This document shows positions 14,131-23,350 of a stretch of 38,158 bases of DNA, piece after piece. The stretch's first letter is position 1. Each line of letters begins with the position of its first letter. Both the position numbers and the translations under genes were made by a program. The DNA is from Rhizobiaceae bacterium (GTDB taxonomy: Bacteria; Pseudomonadota; Alphaproteobacteria; Rhizobiales; Rhizobiaceae), in assembly GCA_027483885.1 (NCBI GenBank), contig JAIXTO010000199.1, forward strand, positions 1 to 38,158, read 5' to 3'. Under the pieces are notes generated by a model. It had not been told where the DNA came from. It ran no database searches and saw only the letters and a list, made by a program, of their open reading frames with translations.

Positions 14131-16671
14131 TCAGGCGGGCACCCCGGAAGAACCCTCGCCTTCAGCGTCCTTGTCTGTTCGCGACGGGGCGTCGCTGCGC
14201 GGCGGGGACTGTTCAAGCCGAGTGAGCACGGTTCCGCGAATATTCACGTCCTGATGCGGATAGGGCATCTCGATCCCCTCCTTGCGGAAGCGACTGAGGA
14301 TCTCGGCACGCAGATTGTTTCGCACGGAAAGGCCGTCGTTCATGTCGGCAAGGTGAAAGCGCAGTTCGAAATCGAGCGAGGACGCGCCGAAACGGAGGAA
14401 TTCCACATGCGGCTCGGGATTGCGCAGAATATCCGGCACCGCACCTGCCAGTTCCATCAGAAGCGCAATCACGCGCTTGGGGTCGGCATCGTAGCTGACG
14501 CTGACCGGCACTTCCGAGCGCTGGATACGATTTCGGTGCGTCCAGTTGCCGACCGCTGCATTGATCAGATCGGAGTTCGGCACGATGATCGACTGCTTGC
14601 GAAAGGTTTCGATCTCGGTCGCGCGTACTGAAATGCGCTTGACGATGCCTTCGGTCGTGCCCGTCACCACATGATCGCCCACCTTGAAGGGACGCTCCAC
14701 CAGAAGGATGAGGCCGGACACGAAGTTCGACACGATGTTCTGCAGGCCAAAACCGATGCCGACGGACAGGGCGGAGGCGACCAGCGCCAGGCTCGACAGG
14801 TCGATGCCGGCCGCCGATATGCCGACCACTGCCGCAAGGCCGATACCGAGATAACCGATGCCGGTCTTGACCGAATTGCGCACGCCCGCATCCACCTGGC
14901 TGCGCGCCATGACATTGCGGTCGATCCAGCGCTGCGCCCAGTTCGTGCCGAGATAACCCAGCAGGAACAGCAGCACGCCGCCGAGGATGCCCACCAGCGA
15001 GATATTGATGCTGCCGATGGAGATCTGCGTGAACAGACGATACGCCGCGCTCTCGATGTCCTGGATCTGGAAACCCCAGGTGAGCAGGATGAGCGGCACA
15101 CCGAACAGAAGCGCCACCGCATAGATGCCAAGCCCCGCCGCAAGCCCGATCTGATCCAGCGCCACTTCACCGAGCTTGAAGCGCTCGGCAAAATGCCGGC
15201 CGACCACGGTATTTGCAAAACTGCCCTGCTTGCCGACGGCTTTGCCCGAGAGGATGCCGATATACATGGTGACGATCATGGCACCGGTCAGCACGATCTG
15301 CGTGGAAGCAAAACGGGCAAGCCCAACATAACCGGTCAACACTGCAAAGATCAGCCCGAGCCCCATCGCCCGCATCAGGAGCGGGATACCACGCGGCCAC
15401 GGTTGGCCAACCTCTTCCGGGTCCTTGCTTTCCGCAAGTTTCGGGCGAAGGAACGACATGCCGATGAGGATCAGCCCGACCAGCACCGAGGCGACCAGGC
15501 TCTTGACGATGGTCAGCACCACCGGCGAGTTCAAGGCTTCGCTGATGGCGCTCAGCACGTAATCCAGGCCGTTGATGACGGCCATGCCGAGCACGAGCCA
15601 ATAGAGCCAGCGCCCGCCGCGGTTCGACACATGGGCCAGCCGCCAGCTCGGATATTCTGGCGCAAACACCAGTCCGCTCAACCTCGCCACGAAGAACACC
15701 ACCCAGATGAAGCCGAACAAGGCGGCGATAATGGGCGCCACGTCGGGGCGCAGCACATTGAAGCTGACGAGGAAAAAGAAGGTGGCAATCAGGAAGGCCG
15801 TCAGCGATGCCGTCTGCACGATGAGCGACCAGAAGGCAAAGGACAGCCGGGTGATGTAAGGCGGATTCTCCACCGAGAGATCGCGGTTGATCATGCGCCC
15901 GAACAGCCGGTAACCGCCGGCGAGAAACAGCAGCGCAGCGCAGATCGACAGGAAGACCGCCGACAAAAGCTGCAGCTTCTTGAACTTCCAGGCAAAGCTG
16001 ATCCAGCCGACAAGCGCACCATTAAAGGCATGAACTTCGGCGGTGAAGGCCTGCCCGGCATCGATGAAGACAGCGGCCGAGAGGTCGGTGTATTTCAGCA
16101 ATCGTTCTGAAAACAACCGGCGGCGTTGTTCGGTGATCTTGCCCGACAGGGATTTTGCGGCATTCACCACCTGGATGGCTTCAGCCGAAATCGCGTTCAG
16201 CTCGTTGCGCTCCGTCATCAGCCGGTTGCGCTCTTCCGTGACGACAAGCGCTTCGGGCGGCTGGTCTGCCTTCGGTGGCTCACCCAGCTGGGTGATACGG
16301 GCCTTGATCTGCTCCAGCCTCTGGCGGGTCTTGGCGGTCGCCTCTTCCACCCGGGCCACGAGATCGTCTGCCTGCACCTTGAACTCGGCCAGGCGGAAAT
16401 CCTCGACATCCCTGTCAGCCGCCTGGGCGGTCAGCTGCTCGAGTATCTTTTTGGAATCGACGAGCAACGCCTGGGTATCGACCTGACCTGCATCGGGCGC
16501 CGGCTGCGCCTGTTCGGCAGGGGCCTGCGCGTCGCTGGCTGCAGGGGCCGCCGGGGTTATGGCTGGAACCTGCGCCACCGAGGTGCCGGCACTCATCGTG
16601 ACGGCCGAAAGGCAAACAATGGTCAGCAGCAGGCGACAGGAAAGCAGGAGCCGGTTGAAGGCGAATGTCAT
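14131..16671 (-). CDS. Large MscS-family mechanosensitive ion channel (DUF3772/MscK-like)
   Basis: An inner-membrane channel of 846 residues that should open on membrane tension and release solutes after osmotic downshock. Residues 1-34 are a signal peptide (cleavage near SVAQ). A Pro/Ala-rich linker and a coiled-coil periplasmic domain (about 60-190, DUF3772 type) follow. Then come about ten membrane spans, and finally the MscS domain with the pore helix glycines and the loop GIGFGLQNIVSNFVSG, then ERPFKVGDHV, and a cytoplasmic beta and C-terminal cage. The tail (last 30 residues) is charged and disordered. I chose 16671 (MTFAFNRLLL) because the signal peptide starts there; an ATG at 16701 is also open and neither has a good ribosome site. 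Confidence 0.87.
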   Translation of the reverse strand: MTFAFNRLLLSCRLLLTIVCLSAVTMSAGTSVAQVPAITPAAPAASDAQAPAEQAQPAPDAGQVDTQALLVDSKKILEQLTAQAADRDVEDFRLAEFKVQADDLVARVEEATAKTRQRLEQIKARITQLGEPPKADQPPEALVVTEERNRLMTERNELNAISAEAIQVVNAAKSLSGKITEQRRRLFSERLLKYTDLSAAVFIDAGQAFTAEVHAFNGALVGWISFAWKFKKLQLLSAVFLSICAALLFLAGGYRLFGRMINRDLSVENPPYITRLSFAFWSLIVQTASLTAFLIATFFFLVSFNVLRPDVAPIIAALFGFIWVVFFVARLSGLVFAPEYPSWRLAHVSNRGGRWLYWLVLGMAVINGLDYVLSAISEALNSPVVLTIVKSLVASVLVGLILIGMSFLRPKLAESKDPEEVGQPWPRGIPLLMRAMGLGLIFAVLTGYVGLARFASTQIVLTGAMIVTMYIGILSGKAVGKQGSFANTVVGRHFAERFKLGEVALDQIGLAAGLGIYAVALLFGVPLILLTWGFQIQDIESAAYRLFTQISIGSINISLVGILGGVLLFLLGYLGTNWAQRWIDRNVMARSQVDAGVRNSVKTGIGYLGIGLAAVVGISAAGIDLSSLALVASALSVGIGFGLQNIVSNFVSGLILLVERPFKVGDHVVTGTTEGIVKRISVRATEIETFRKQSIIVPNSDLINAAVGNWTHRNRIQRSEVPVSVSYDADPKRVIALLMELAGAVPDILRNPEPHVEFLRFGASSLDFELRFHLADMNDGLSVRNNLRAEILSRFRKEGIEMPYPHQDVNIRGTVLTRLEQSPPRSDAPSRTDKDAEGEGSSGVPA

Positions 16672-16914
16672 CAAGGAACTAACCCCGTGAAGGTGAAGCA
16701 TCTGTCCATAAATTCACTTGCCGCAGAAGGAAAGCGGAATGGCGGACTGTGCTGCTTCGACACGCGAGAGCGGGCGGAACTAAGGCATGCCGGCCTTCAT
16801 GATGTCTCGGCAGCGCGTAATCAGTCCCCCTATCGGTCCGTCATGCGAAGCTGGAACAATCCCACGCCATCGACGTTGACGGACCGAACACCTATGAAAC
16901 GAGAGGGTAAGGTC

Positions 16915-17166
16915 ATGGAAAACGCAGGTATCGGCTGGATCGCAGCCATCATCATCGGCGGCATCGCCGGCTGGCTGGCAGAACAGTTCATGAAGAGCAA
17001 TATGGGTCTTCTCATGAACATCATTCTGGGCATCGTCGGCGCGATTGTCGCCAACGCCATCCTCAGTGTCTTCGGCGTCGTGCTGGGCGGCTGGATCGGG
17101 TATCTCATTGCGGGCTTTATCGGCGCCTGTATCCTGATTGCCGTGGCGCGAATGATCAGGCGCTAA
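16915..17166 (+). CDS. GlsB/YeaQ/YmgE-family small membrane protein
   Basis: An 83-residue inner-membrane protein with three hydrophobic, Gly-rich segments (GWIAAIIIGGIAGWLAEQ, GLLMNIILGIVGAIVANAI, GGWIGYLIAGFIGACILI). These are the hallmarks of the transglycosylase-associated GlsB/YeaQ family, found widely and often induced by stress. Function is unknown; a structural membrane or stress role is assumed for the family. GAGAGGGTAAGG is the ribosome site. The gene is upstream-flanked by the divergent MscS gene and closed by a strong terminator. Confidence 0.9.
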   Translation: MENAGIGWIAAIIIGGIAGWLAEQFMKSNMGLLMNIILGIVGAIVANAILSVFGVVLGGWIGYLIAGFIGACILIAVARMIRR

Positions 17167-17185
17167 CATCTGTACGCAGATGATC

Positions 17186-17219
17186 CGAAAAACCGGGTGC
17201 CAAGGCACCCGGTTTTTTT
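17186..17219 (+). terminator. Bidirectional intrinsic terminator
   Basis: AACCGGGTGCC (17191-17201) pairs perfectly with GGCACCCGGTT (17204-17214), with T-runs on the plus strand and A's preceding the stem that serve as T's on the minus strand. It sits between the convergent GlsB-type and heme-degrading-domain genes and can stop both. Confidence 0.9.
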
Positions 17220-17233
17220 ATGCCATGAGGCCC

Positions 17234-17725
17234 TTAAGCCAGACGCAAGGCTTCAACACCAAGCCCCAGATGCAGCGCGAGCACCTCGACCACAAGGTTA
17301 TGATCGTCGCGCTGCGGCAGGCCGGACACGGTGACGGTGCCAATGCAGCCAACGCCGTTGACGAAAATGGGAAAGCAGCCGCCGTGCGCCGCATAATCAG
17401 CGCTCGCAATTCCCCATTTTTCTTCCATTGTCACGTTCTGCGCCTTCAGCTCCAGTCCAATCCCGTAGCTCGATCGCAAAAACCGCTGGACCAGATTGCG
17501 CTTGCGGCGGATCCAGTGTTCGAAATCCGGCCGTGCTTCCGGAAGCGCCGCGAAAAACGCCTGCATGCCGTTGATGTGGATATCGATCGACAGGGCATGT
17601 CCCCGCTCTAACGCCAGCCGGCGAATATGCTCGCCCACCGACCAGGCGCTGGTGAGATCGAAGCGATCAAACCGAAGCCGCCTCTCCTGTTCGCCAACCT
17701 TTGCAATATCGTCCTCGATGGTCAT
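17234..17725 (-). CDS. Heme-degrading/GlcG-HbpS-domain protein (UPF0303 type)
   Basis: A 163-residue cytoplasmic protein of the GlcG/HbpS superfamily. The conserved core reads KWGIASADYAAHGGCFPIF followed by IGTVTVSGLPQRDDHNLVVE, the two blocks that define the UPF0303 'heme-degrading domain' group. HbpS of Streptomyces binds heme; for UPF0303 members the biochemical activity is not established. GGAGG nine bases upstream of the ATG at 17725 decides the start over one at 17752. It is not obviously linked to the heme oxygenase 12 kb away. Confidence 0.85.
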   Translation of the reverse strand: MTIEDDIAKVGEQERRLRFDRFDLTSAWSVGEHIRRLALERGHALSIDIHINGMQAFFAALPEARPDFEHWIRRKRNLVQRFLRSSYGIGLELKAQNVTMEEKWGIASADYAAHGGCFPIFVNGVGCIGTVTVSGLPQRDDHNLVVEVLALHLGLGVEALRLA

Positions 17726-17993
17726 CGGCAGTCCTCCCCTTTTCGTCCGCATCCCGGGACACGAACCCTCCCGTCACCGTAGCGTATAAAGATCGTCCGC
17801 GACCAGTTCGGTAGCTTAATTTGCACCCGCCTGCCCCGATGGTTTTCTGAAGGAGCCGGCCATCGACGGATGCGTTCTCAGGGCAAAAAATTTTCCCCGG
17901 CCAAAAGCCCGGCTTTGCAGGCGCTTTGGAACAAATCCCTGCGATCTCAGAAGGGCCTGTTGAAAAGAAACGAAAGTTTTTTTGAAAGGGCGC

Positions 17994-18022
17994 TAGACAA
18001 GCTGAAACATCCCCTTTATACG
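17994..18022 (+). promoter_or_regulatory. Promoter for tRNA-Lys
   Basis: TAGACA (17994-17999) and TATACG (18017-18022) are 17 bp apart. The -10 box is about 45 bp before the mature tRNA 5' end, leaving a short leader. The rest of 17753-18067 shows no gene. Confidence 0.55.
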
Positions 18023-18067
18023 CCCTCTCACACCAGCGGCGCCGCTGAAACGCAGGGCCGGACGGAT

Positions 18068-18143
<76 letters not shown>

Positions 18144-18264
18144 GTCTTTTTCAAAGGTATTTTGAAGCTGCTGCGGTTCCTCACGGGACCCGGCGGCTTT
18201 ATTGCTTTTTGTCGGATTTTTTCCGGCCTTCCTTCACCACCAGTTCGAATCATTCGGGGCAGAG

Positions 18265-18312
18265 GCGCCTTCTTAAGGCGCATAAAAAAAGTGGCGCGAA
18301 CGCCACTTTTTT
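18265..18312. terminator. Tandem hairpins, bidirectional terminator
   Basis: GCGCCTT-CTT-AAGGCGC (18265-18281) is followed by A7GTGGCG-CGAA-CGCCACT6 (18284-18312). The second hairpin has T-runs on both strands and would end the DUF6074-like gene on the minus strand and any readthrough from the tRNA on the plus strand. Confidence 0.85.
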
Positions 18313-18347
18313 GGAAGTCATCGGGAACGACAGTGGCCGCGCGCCGC

Positions 18348-18608
18348 TCAGGCGCGAGCGTCCAGCGCCTGCTGCTCTTCCTCGGCAAACAGATGCTGCA
18401 ATTCCATCTGCACGGCGTTCATGAACAAGGCCGCCTGATGGGAAATTTCTTCGCTCGAAGCGCCCTTCTGCATCAGCCCCTTGGCAAGAGCCGCCATCTC
18501 GGCGCGCCAGAAGCGATTGGCATCCTCGCCATTGATATCCAGCAGTGCCTGCGCACAACGCTTGATGTCTGCCCTACGTCGATCGGCGGGGAAATGTGCA
18601 AGCGCCAT
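18348..18608 (-). CDS. DUF6074-like small protein
   Basis: An 86-residue soluble, helical protein. The central pattern DANRFWRAEMAALAKGL followed by EEISHQAALFMNAVQMELQ resembles the rhizobial DUF6074 family, of unknown function, from memory only. AGGAGA lies six bases before the ATG. There is no signal peptide. It stands alone between tRNA-Lys and the nuclease-like gene, with its own terminator. Confidence 0.75.
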   Translation of the reverse strand: MALAHFPADRRRADIKRCAQALLDINGEDANRFWRAEMAALAKGLMQKGASSEEISHQAALFMNAVQMELQHLFAEEEQQALDARA

Positions 18609-18736
18609 GATGTCTCCTAATACGCACGCAATCGAATCAAATCACTAAGGTTGAACAATCGCTGGAAGTGGTTCCCAAATCCTAAACAGGATGGTGAGAA
18701 GGCCGATCTATTCCAGTTTCGGCGCAAAAAGGCGGT

Positions 18737-19483
18737 TCATCCGCACCAGGGTTTGGCTGCGTCGGAAACGCCATGCACAAGACCTTCGCGCACCAGTTGC
18801 TGGCCGATGGACTGACCGTTGCGCATGACGACCCGCAGCTTGCGGCCGCGTCCGTCTCCATCGGCGTTGGGCCAATCAACCAGATCGAAACCGCCCTGAT
18901 TGAGGAGATCGCGGAGCCGGACCTTGGCGGCAAACCCCTTTTGCCGTTCGCTGTCGCAGCGGGCATTTTCGGTTTTTGGCGCGACCACATCCGCCAGGCG
19001 GATTTGCTGCTTCTGAAACCAGAAGACGCCGCCGTCGGCCACGCAATTGTCGAGGCCGGACGTGCCGCAGAAATAGAACGTGTTGCGATAACCCCGCCCG
19101 ACCAGTGTCTCGCCCGGCGGTTTATCGGCGCCAGCACCGGCAACGGCAAGAGCCGGCTGTCGTGCCAACACATCCTCCACCGTTGCCGCCTCGCGCCCAC
19201 GCCCGACGGGAAGCGGCGGCACCGGCGTCGCACCCTGTGGCCTTGCGGGAGAAACAGCCGTGCCCTGGTGCGCGACGGATGCCTGTCTGGAGGCGGGCGG
19301 TGTGGTCGACTGGCTTGGAAAGTTGCTCGCGACGAAGCGGCGCAGTTCTTTGGAATTATCGTAGGCGACGATACCGCCGAGCACCACGACGAGGGTCAGC
19401 AGCCAGAACCATAGGCGTCCGCCGGTCGCCTTCTTCGCTGTTTTTCGCCGGCGTCGTGGCCGGCTGGATGCTGCTTTTGCCAT
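18737..19483 (-). CDS. Membrane-anchored thermonuclease-like (SNase fold) protein
   Basis: A 248-residue protein. After a very basic N-terminus (SRPRRRRKTAKKA) there is one membrane span (WFWLLTLVVVLGGIVAY), then a Pro/Ser-rich linker, then an SNase/TNase-type beta-barrel domain from about residue 125 (IRLADVVAPKTENARC, later GRGRKLRVV and LVREGLVHGV). In staphylococcal nuclease the active site is D40-x-P-E43 plus R35 and R87. Here the equivalent loop is VAPK, so D40 and E43 are lost, while arginines remain. It may be a non-catalytic member or use other residues. The domain is predicted to lie outside the cytoplasm. The ATG at 19483 has GGGA seven bases upstream; an upstream TTG at 19531 is less likely. 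Confidence 0.75.
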   Translation of the reverse strand: MAKAASSRPRRRRKTAKKATGGRLWFWLLTLVVVLGGIVAYDNSKELRRFVASNFPSQSTTPPASRQASVAHQGTAVSPARPQGATPVPPLPVGRGREAATVEDVLARQPALAVAGAGADKPPGETLVGRGYRNTFYFCGTSGLDNCVADGGVFWFQKQQIRLADVVAPKTENARCDSERQKGFAAKVRLRDLLNQGGFDLVDWPNADGDGRGRKLRVVMRNGQSIGQQLVREGLVHGVSDAAKPWCG

Positions 19484-19683
19484 CTCTGTCCCATCCTGAT
19501 GCGGGCCATCATCATCATGGGTAGTTTCCAAAGAGTTTTCATGACGGCGTTAAGACGAAATTTACCGGAAAAGCCCGCGCAAACCATAGCGCGCGCGATG
19601 CGGGAGAGGATGGAACCGCGGTCGCTGCCAGTGGTTAAGACTTCACGCCTTCGACACGAAGGTCAAAACCATGGGAGGAAGAC

Positions 19684-19905
19684 ATGGAAGATACACAGTG
19701 GCAGAAACCGGTCCACATCGGCCGAGAGGTGATTGCCGGGCCGCACGAGGCCATCCGGTTCATGGATTGCCGTTGGCCGGCGATCAAGGGCATGTGTTTT
19801 GCAAGGGCACATCTCGCCTGCCTTGCCGCACTTGATGGCCGCGAGGCGCCCGATCAGGCGCGCCAGCGCTTCGAGGCGGCCCTCGACGAGGCACAGTTGC
19901 ACTGA
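19684..19905 (+). CDS. DUF982 family small protein
   Basis: A 73-residue protein following the DUF982 plan: W-x-KPV near the start, IAGPHEAIRFM, RWP, then a region of A-x-x-xC-x-xAL-G, ending in an amphipathic helix QRFEAALDEA. These proteins are common in Rhizobiales, often in several copies, with unknown function. AGGAAG lies just upstream of the ATG. A perfect 12-bp hairpin follows 19 bp after the stop. Confidence 0.85.
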   Translation: MEDTQWQKPVHIGREVIAGPHEAIRFMDCRWPAIKGMCFARAHLACLAALDGREAPDQARQRFEAALDEAQLH

Positions 19906-19924
19906 CGCGGACGTGCGGCCTCAC

Positions 19925-19952
19925 GCATGCTGGCGCACCGGCGCCAGCATGC
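19925..19952 (+). terminator. Perfect 12-bp hairpin after the DUF982 gene
   Basis: GCATGCTGGCGC (19925-19936) and GCGCCAGCATGC (19941-19952) pair completely around a 4-base loop. No T-tract follows, so it may act as a stem-only terminator or mRNA 3' end protector, or belong to the leader of glgE. Confidence 0.55.
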
Positions 19953-20041
19953 AGCGACAAGCACTGAGCCCAAGGAAACAGCAGGGAACAAGGCCGCCAT
20001 GCCTGCGTTAGGCCCCTTGAACTCTCACGTCAGGCGGCCCC

Positions 20042-23000
20042 ATGTCCTTGGTTCAATCTTCCCTTTCCACCCCCTCGCCCACCCCGAAGCCCGCAGCGCC
20101 TCTCTCGGGAAAGGCCTCGCGCATCTATTATGTCCATCCCCTTGAGGTGAAGGGCATGGAGGGCTGGAAGGCGATCTTTTCGCACGCCAAAAACCTTGGC
20201 TTCGACACGGTACTGAGCGCCCCACTCGCGCAGCGCGCAGCAGGTGCCAGCATCTTTGTCACCGCGGATTTTGAGCGTCTCGACCCGGTTCTCGGGCTCG
20301 GTGAAGACGTCGCGGCTGGACTTGGCATGCTTGTTGAAAGCGCCAGAGAGCACGGCCTTGCGCTGATGCTTGATCTGGTCGTCGATCGCGAGGCAATGCC
20401 GATGCAGGACGATCAGGCAGCGCTGGCCGATCCGCGCATTCATCCGCTCGTCGCCAACAGCCGGCCGATCATCATCGATGACAGCCAGATGCTGGAAGAT
20501 CATCTGGCGCGCTGGAATACGAGAATCGGCGCGATGCTTGCAGCCGGCATTTCCGGTTTCCGCTGCCTCGGCATCGATCGCCTGCCTGTAGAGGCATGGT
20601 CGCGCCTCATCACGACGGCACGCACGCAGCATCCGGACGCCATCTTCCTTGCCTGGACGCCGGGCACCGGTTTCGAATTCCGCCGCAGCCTTGCGGAACT
20701 GGGTGCCGAGCGCGGTTTTGACGGCTGCTTTTCGTCGCTTGCCTGGTGGGATCTGGAGGAACGCTGGTTTCTCGAAGAACACGAGATCCAGAGGCGCTTT
20801 CCCCTGCAGATCGCCTTTCCCGAAGTGCCCTTCGGCAAGCGCATCGCCCACGGCATGGACAGCACCGAAATCCGCAGCCGGCGCGCGCTTCAGGCTCTGC
20901 AGCTGGCAAGCACTCTCGCAGACGGGCTGATGGTGCCGATGGGGTTTGAAGTTGGCGCCACGGCACCGCTCGATGCGACCCATGGCCATGGTAACGGCCT
21001 TCGCGGTATAGCGGACGGCGGCGTCTATGATCTCTCCGCCGATATCCGCGCCCTCAACGACAAGCAGGAAGCGGCCCGCCCGGCTTCAGGCGGGCGTCCG
21101 TTACGGCTGATTGCGGCGACCCAGACGCCGGCCATCGGGCTGATGATGCCGGACGCCGAGGATCTGCGTGTTGCAAACGGCGTACGCCTTGTCGTGGTCA
21201 ATCGCGACCTGAGGCGCACCGCTCCTGCTCCGCTCAACGCCGTGCGCGAGGCTGCCTCCGCCTTCCTGCCGCTCACCGACACCGCCACCCGTTCTCCCCT
21301 TGCGCTGACGGGGCCGCTGCGCCTCAAACCGGGCGAGTTGCGCCTGTTTGAAGGCACCGTCTCGCCCGCCATTGTCGATTCGGTTGCCGTTCCCGATGTG
21401 ATGGAAGCAGCCGCCTCGCCGCGCCTTGCCATCGAAAAGATCACCCCGAGTGTCGATGACGGCCGTTTTCCGGTGAAACGCGTCGTGGGCTCTACCGTCG
21501 AGGTGGAAGCCGACGTGTTCGGCGATGGCCATGATCCGATTTCAGCAAGTCTGTTCTACCGCGCAGCCGACGAGACGACATGGAACGAAATGCCGATGCG
21601 CCATGTGGTGAACGACCGCTGGCGGGCGGAATTTCCGCTGCGGCGCATGGGCCGCTACGAATTTGCCGTGGAAAGCTGGCGCAATCCCTTCGCCATCTTC
21701 CGCTACGAGCTTTCCAAGAAGCATGAGGCGCGGCTGGATCTGACGCTGGAAACCATCGAGGGTATCCGCATCGTCGAGGACGCGCAGAAAAGTGCGTCCG
21801 GCGATCTCGCTACGCGACTAACCTCTCTTCACGACCGGCTGCAGGCCCTTGGCCCGGCAGAGAAGGTGGAGACGCTTCTTTCTGCCGACACTTTCCGGCT
21901 GATGGCCGAGGCCGACCGGCGGCCACACCGGGTGCGCTCGGCTGCCATGCCTCTCGATGCGGAACGTCGCGAGGCAGCCTTTGCCAGCTGGTTCCAGATC
22001 TTTCCCCGCTCGCAAAGCGGCGATCCGAACCGTCATGGCACCTTCGATGACGTGATTGCCCGCCTGCCCGCCATCCGCGACATGGGCTTTGACGTGCTCT
22101 ATTTTCCGCCGATCCATCCGATCGGCTCGACCAACCGCAAAGGCCGCAACAACAGCCTGACCGCCGGCCCCAACGATCCCGGCAGCCCCTACGGCATCGG
22201 GTCGCCGGATGGCGGCCATGATGCAATCCATCCCGAGCTTGGCACCTTCGACGATTTTCGCCGCCTCGTTTCGGCAGCGCAAAGCCATGGTCTGGAAATC
22301 GCGCTCGACCTCGCCATTCAGGCATCGCCCGATCACCCCTGGCTGAAAGAACATCCCGGCTGGTTCGACTGGCGTCCTGATGGAACCGTGCGCTATGCCG
22401 AAAACCCGCCGAAGAAATACGAGGACATCGTCAACGTCGATTTCTATGCGAAGGACGCAGTGCCATCGCTCTGGACGGAATTGCGCGATGTGGTGCAGCT
22501 CTGGGTCGATAACGACGTCAAACTGTTTCGCGTCGACAATCCGCACACCAAGCCGTTTCCCTTCTGGGAATGGCTGATCGCCGACATTCGCGGCCGCCAC
22601 CCGGACGTGGTGTTCCTGTCTGAAGCGTTCACGCGGCCGAAGGTCATGTATCGCCTCGCCAAGGTCGGCTTCTCCCAGTCCTACACCTACTTCACCTGGC
22701 GCAACACGAAGTCCGAGCTGGAAAGTTACATGCGCGAGTTGACGACGGAAGAACCGCGCGAATTTTTCCGCCCGCACTTCTTCGTCAACACGCATGATAT
22801 CAACCCGGACTTTTTGCAGAACGCGCCGCGATCCGCCTATCTGATCCGGGCAACCCTTGCCGCCACGCTGTCGGGCCTCTGGGGCGTCTATAACGGCTTT
22901 GAGCTTTGCGAGGGTCGCCCCGATGCCAAGCGCAAGGAATACGCGGATTCGGAGAAATACGAGATCCGCGCCTGGGACCACGACCGGCCCGGACACATCA

Positions 23001-23338
23001 AGGGCGAGATCACGCTGCTCAACCGCATCCGCCGGGAAAACCCGGCTTTGCAGTCGCATCTGGGGCTTCGCCAGCTCATCGCCTTCAACGACAACATGAT
23101 GTTTTTCGAGAAGGCGAGCCCGGGTCGCGAGAACGTGTTGCTCATTGGCGTGAGCCTCGATCCGCATCAGGCGCAGGAGGCAGATGTAGAGATACCGCTC
23201 TGGTCATGGAACCTCCCGGACCATGGCGCGCTTAACATGGAAGACCTGATCACGGGTCAAAAATTCACGCTGACGGGAAAATGGCAAAGGCTGCGGCTGG
23301 AGCCCGGCCTGCCGTTCTCGATCTGGCGCGTCCGCTAA
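20042..23338 (+). CDS. glgE: Alpha-1,4-glucan:maltose-1-phosphate maltosyltransferase with extra N-terminal GH13-like domain
   Basis: A 1098-residue cytoplasmic enzyme that adds maltosyl units from maltose 1-phosphate to linear alpha-1,4-glucan. The C-terminal 640 residues are an ordinary GlgE. They comprise an N-domain (DUF3416, about 460-570), then the GH13 barrel with nucleophile Asp832 (LFRVDNPHTKP), acid/base Glu861 (VFLSEAFT) and Asp919 (NTHDINPD). Classical GlgE is about 650-700 residues. The extra 430 residues at the start look like a second GH13 barrel whose catalytic positions are lost: GFRCLGID at 172-179 where GFRxDA is expected, and FLAWTPG at 202-208 in place of the Glu motif. 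AGGCGG is five bases before the ATG. First gene of the operon with treS and glgB. Confidence 0.9.
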   Translation: MSLVQSSLSTPSPTPKPAAPLSGKASRIYYVHPLEVKGMEGWKAIFSHAKNLGFDTVLSAPLAQRAAGASIFVTADFERLDPVLGLGEDVAAGLGMLVESAREHGLALMLDLVVDREAMPMQDDQAALADPRIHPLVANSRPIIIDDSQMLEDHLARWNTRIGAMLAAGISGFRCLGIDRLPVEAWSRLITTARTQHPDAIFLAWTPGTGFEFRRSLAELGAERGFDGCFSSLAWWDLEERWFLEEHEIQRRFPLQIAFPEVPFGKRIAHGMDSTEIRSRRALQALQLASTLADGLMVPMGFEVGATAPLDATHGHGNGLRGIADGGVYDLSADIRALNDKQEAARPASGGRPLRLIAATQTPAIGLMMPDAEDLRVANGVRLVVVNRDLRRTAPAPLNAVREAASAFLPLTDTATRSPLALTGPLRLKPGELRLFEGTVSPAIVDSVAVPDVMEAAASPRLAIEKITPSVDDGRFPVKRVVGSTVEVEADVFGDGHDPISASLFYRAADETTWNEMPMRHVVNDRWRAEFPLRRMGRYEFAVESWRNPFAIFRYELSKKHEARLDLTLETIEGIRIVEDAQKSASGDLATRLTSLHDRLQALGPAEKVETLLSADTFRLMAEADRRPHRVRSAAMPLDAERREAAFASWFQIFPRSQSGDPNRHGTFDDVIARLPAIRDMGFDVLYFPPIHPIGSTNRKGRNNSLTAGPNDPGSPYGIGSPDGGHDAIHPELGTFDDFRRLVSAAQSHGLEIALDLAIQASPDHPWLKEHPGWFDWRPDGTVRYAENPPKKYEDIVNVDFYAKDAVPSLWTELRDVVQLWVDNDVKLFRVDNPHTKPFPFWEWLIADIRGRHPDVVFLSEAFTRPKVMYRLAKVGFSQSYTYFTWRNTKSELESYMRELTTEEPREFFRPHFFVNTHDINPDFLQNAPRSAYLIRATLAATLSGLWGVYNGFELCEGRPDAKRKEYADSEKYEIRAWDHDRPGHIKGEITLLNRIRRENPALQSHLGLRQLIAFNDNMMFFEKASPGRENVLLIGVSLDPHQAQEADVEIPLWSWNLPDHGALNMEDLITGQKFTLTGKWQRLRLEPGLPFSIWRVR

Positions 23339-23350
23339 GGGAGATACCGA

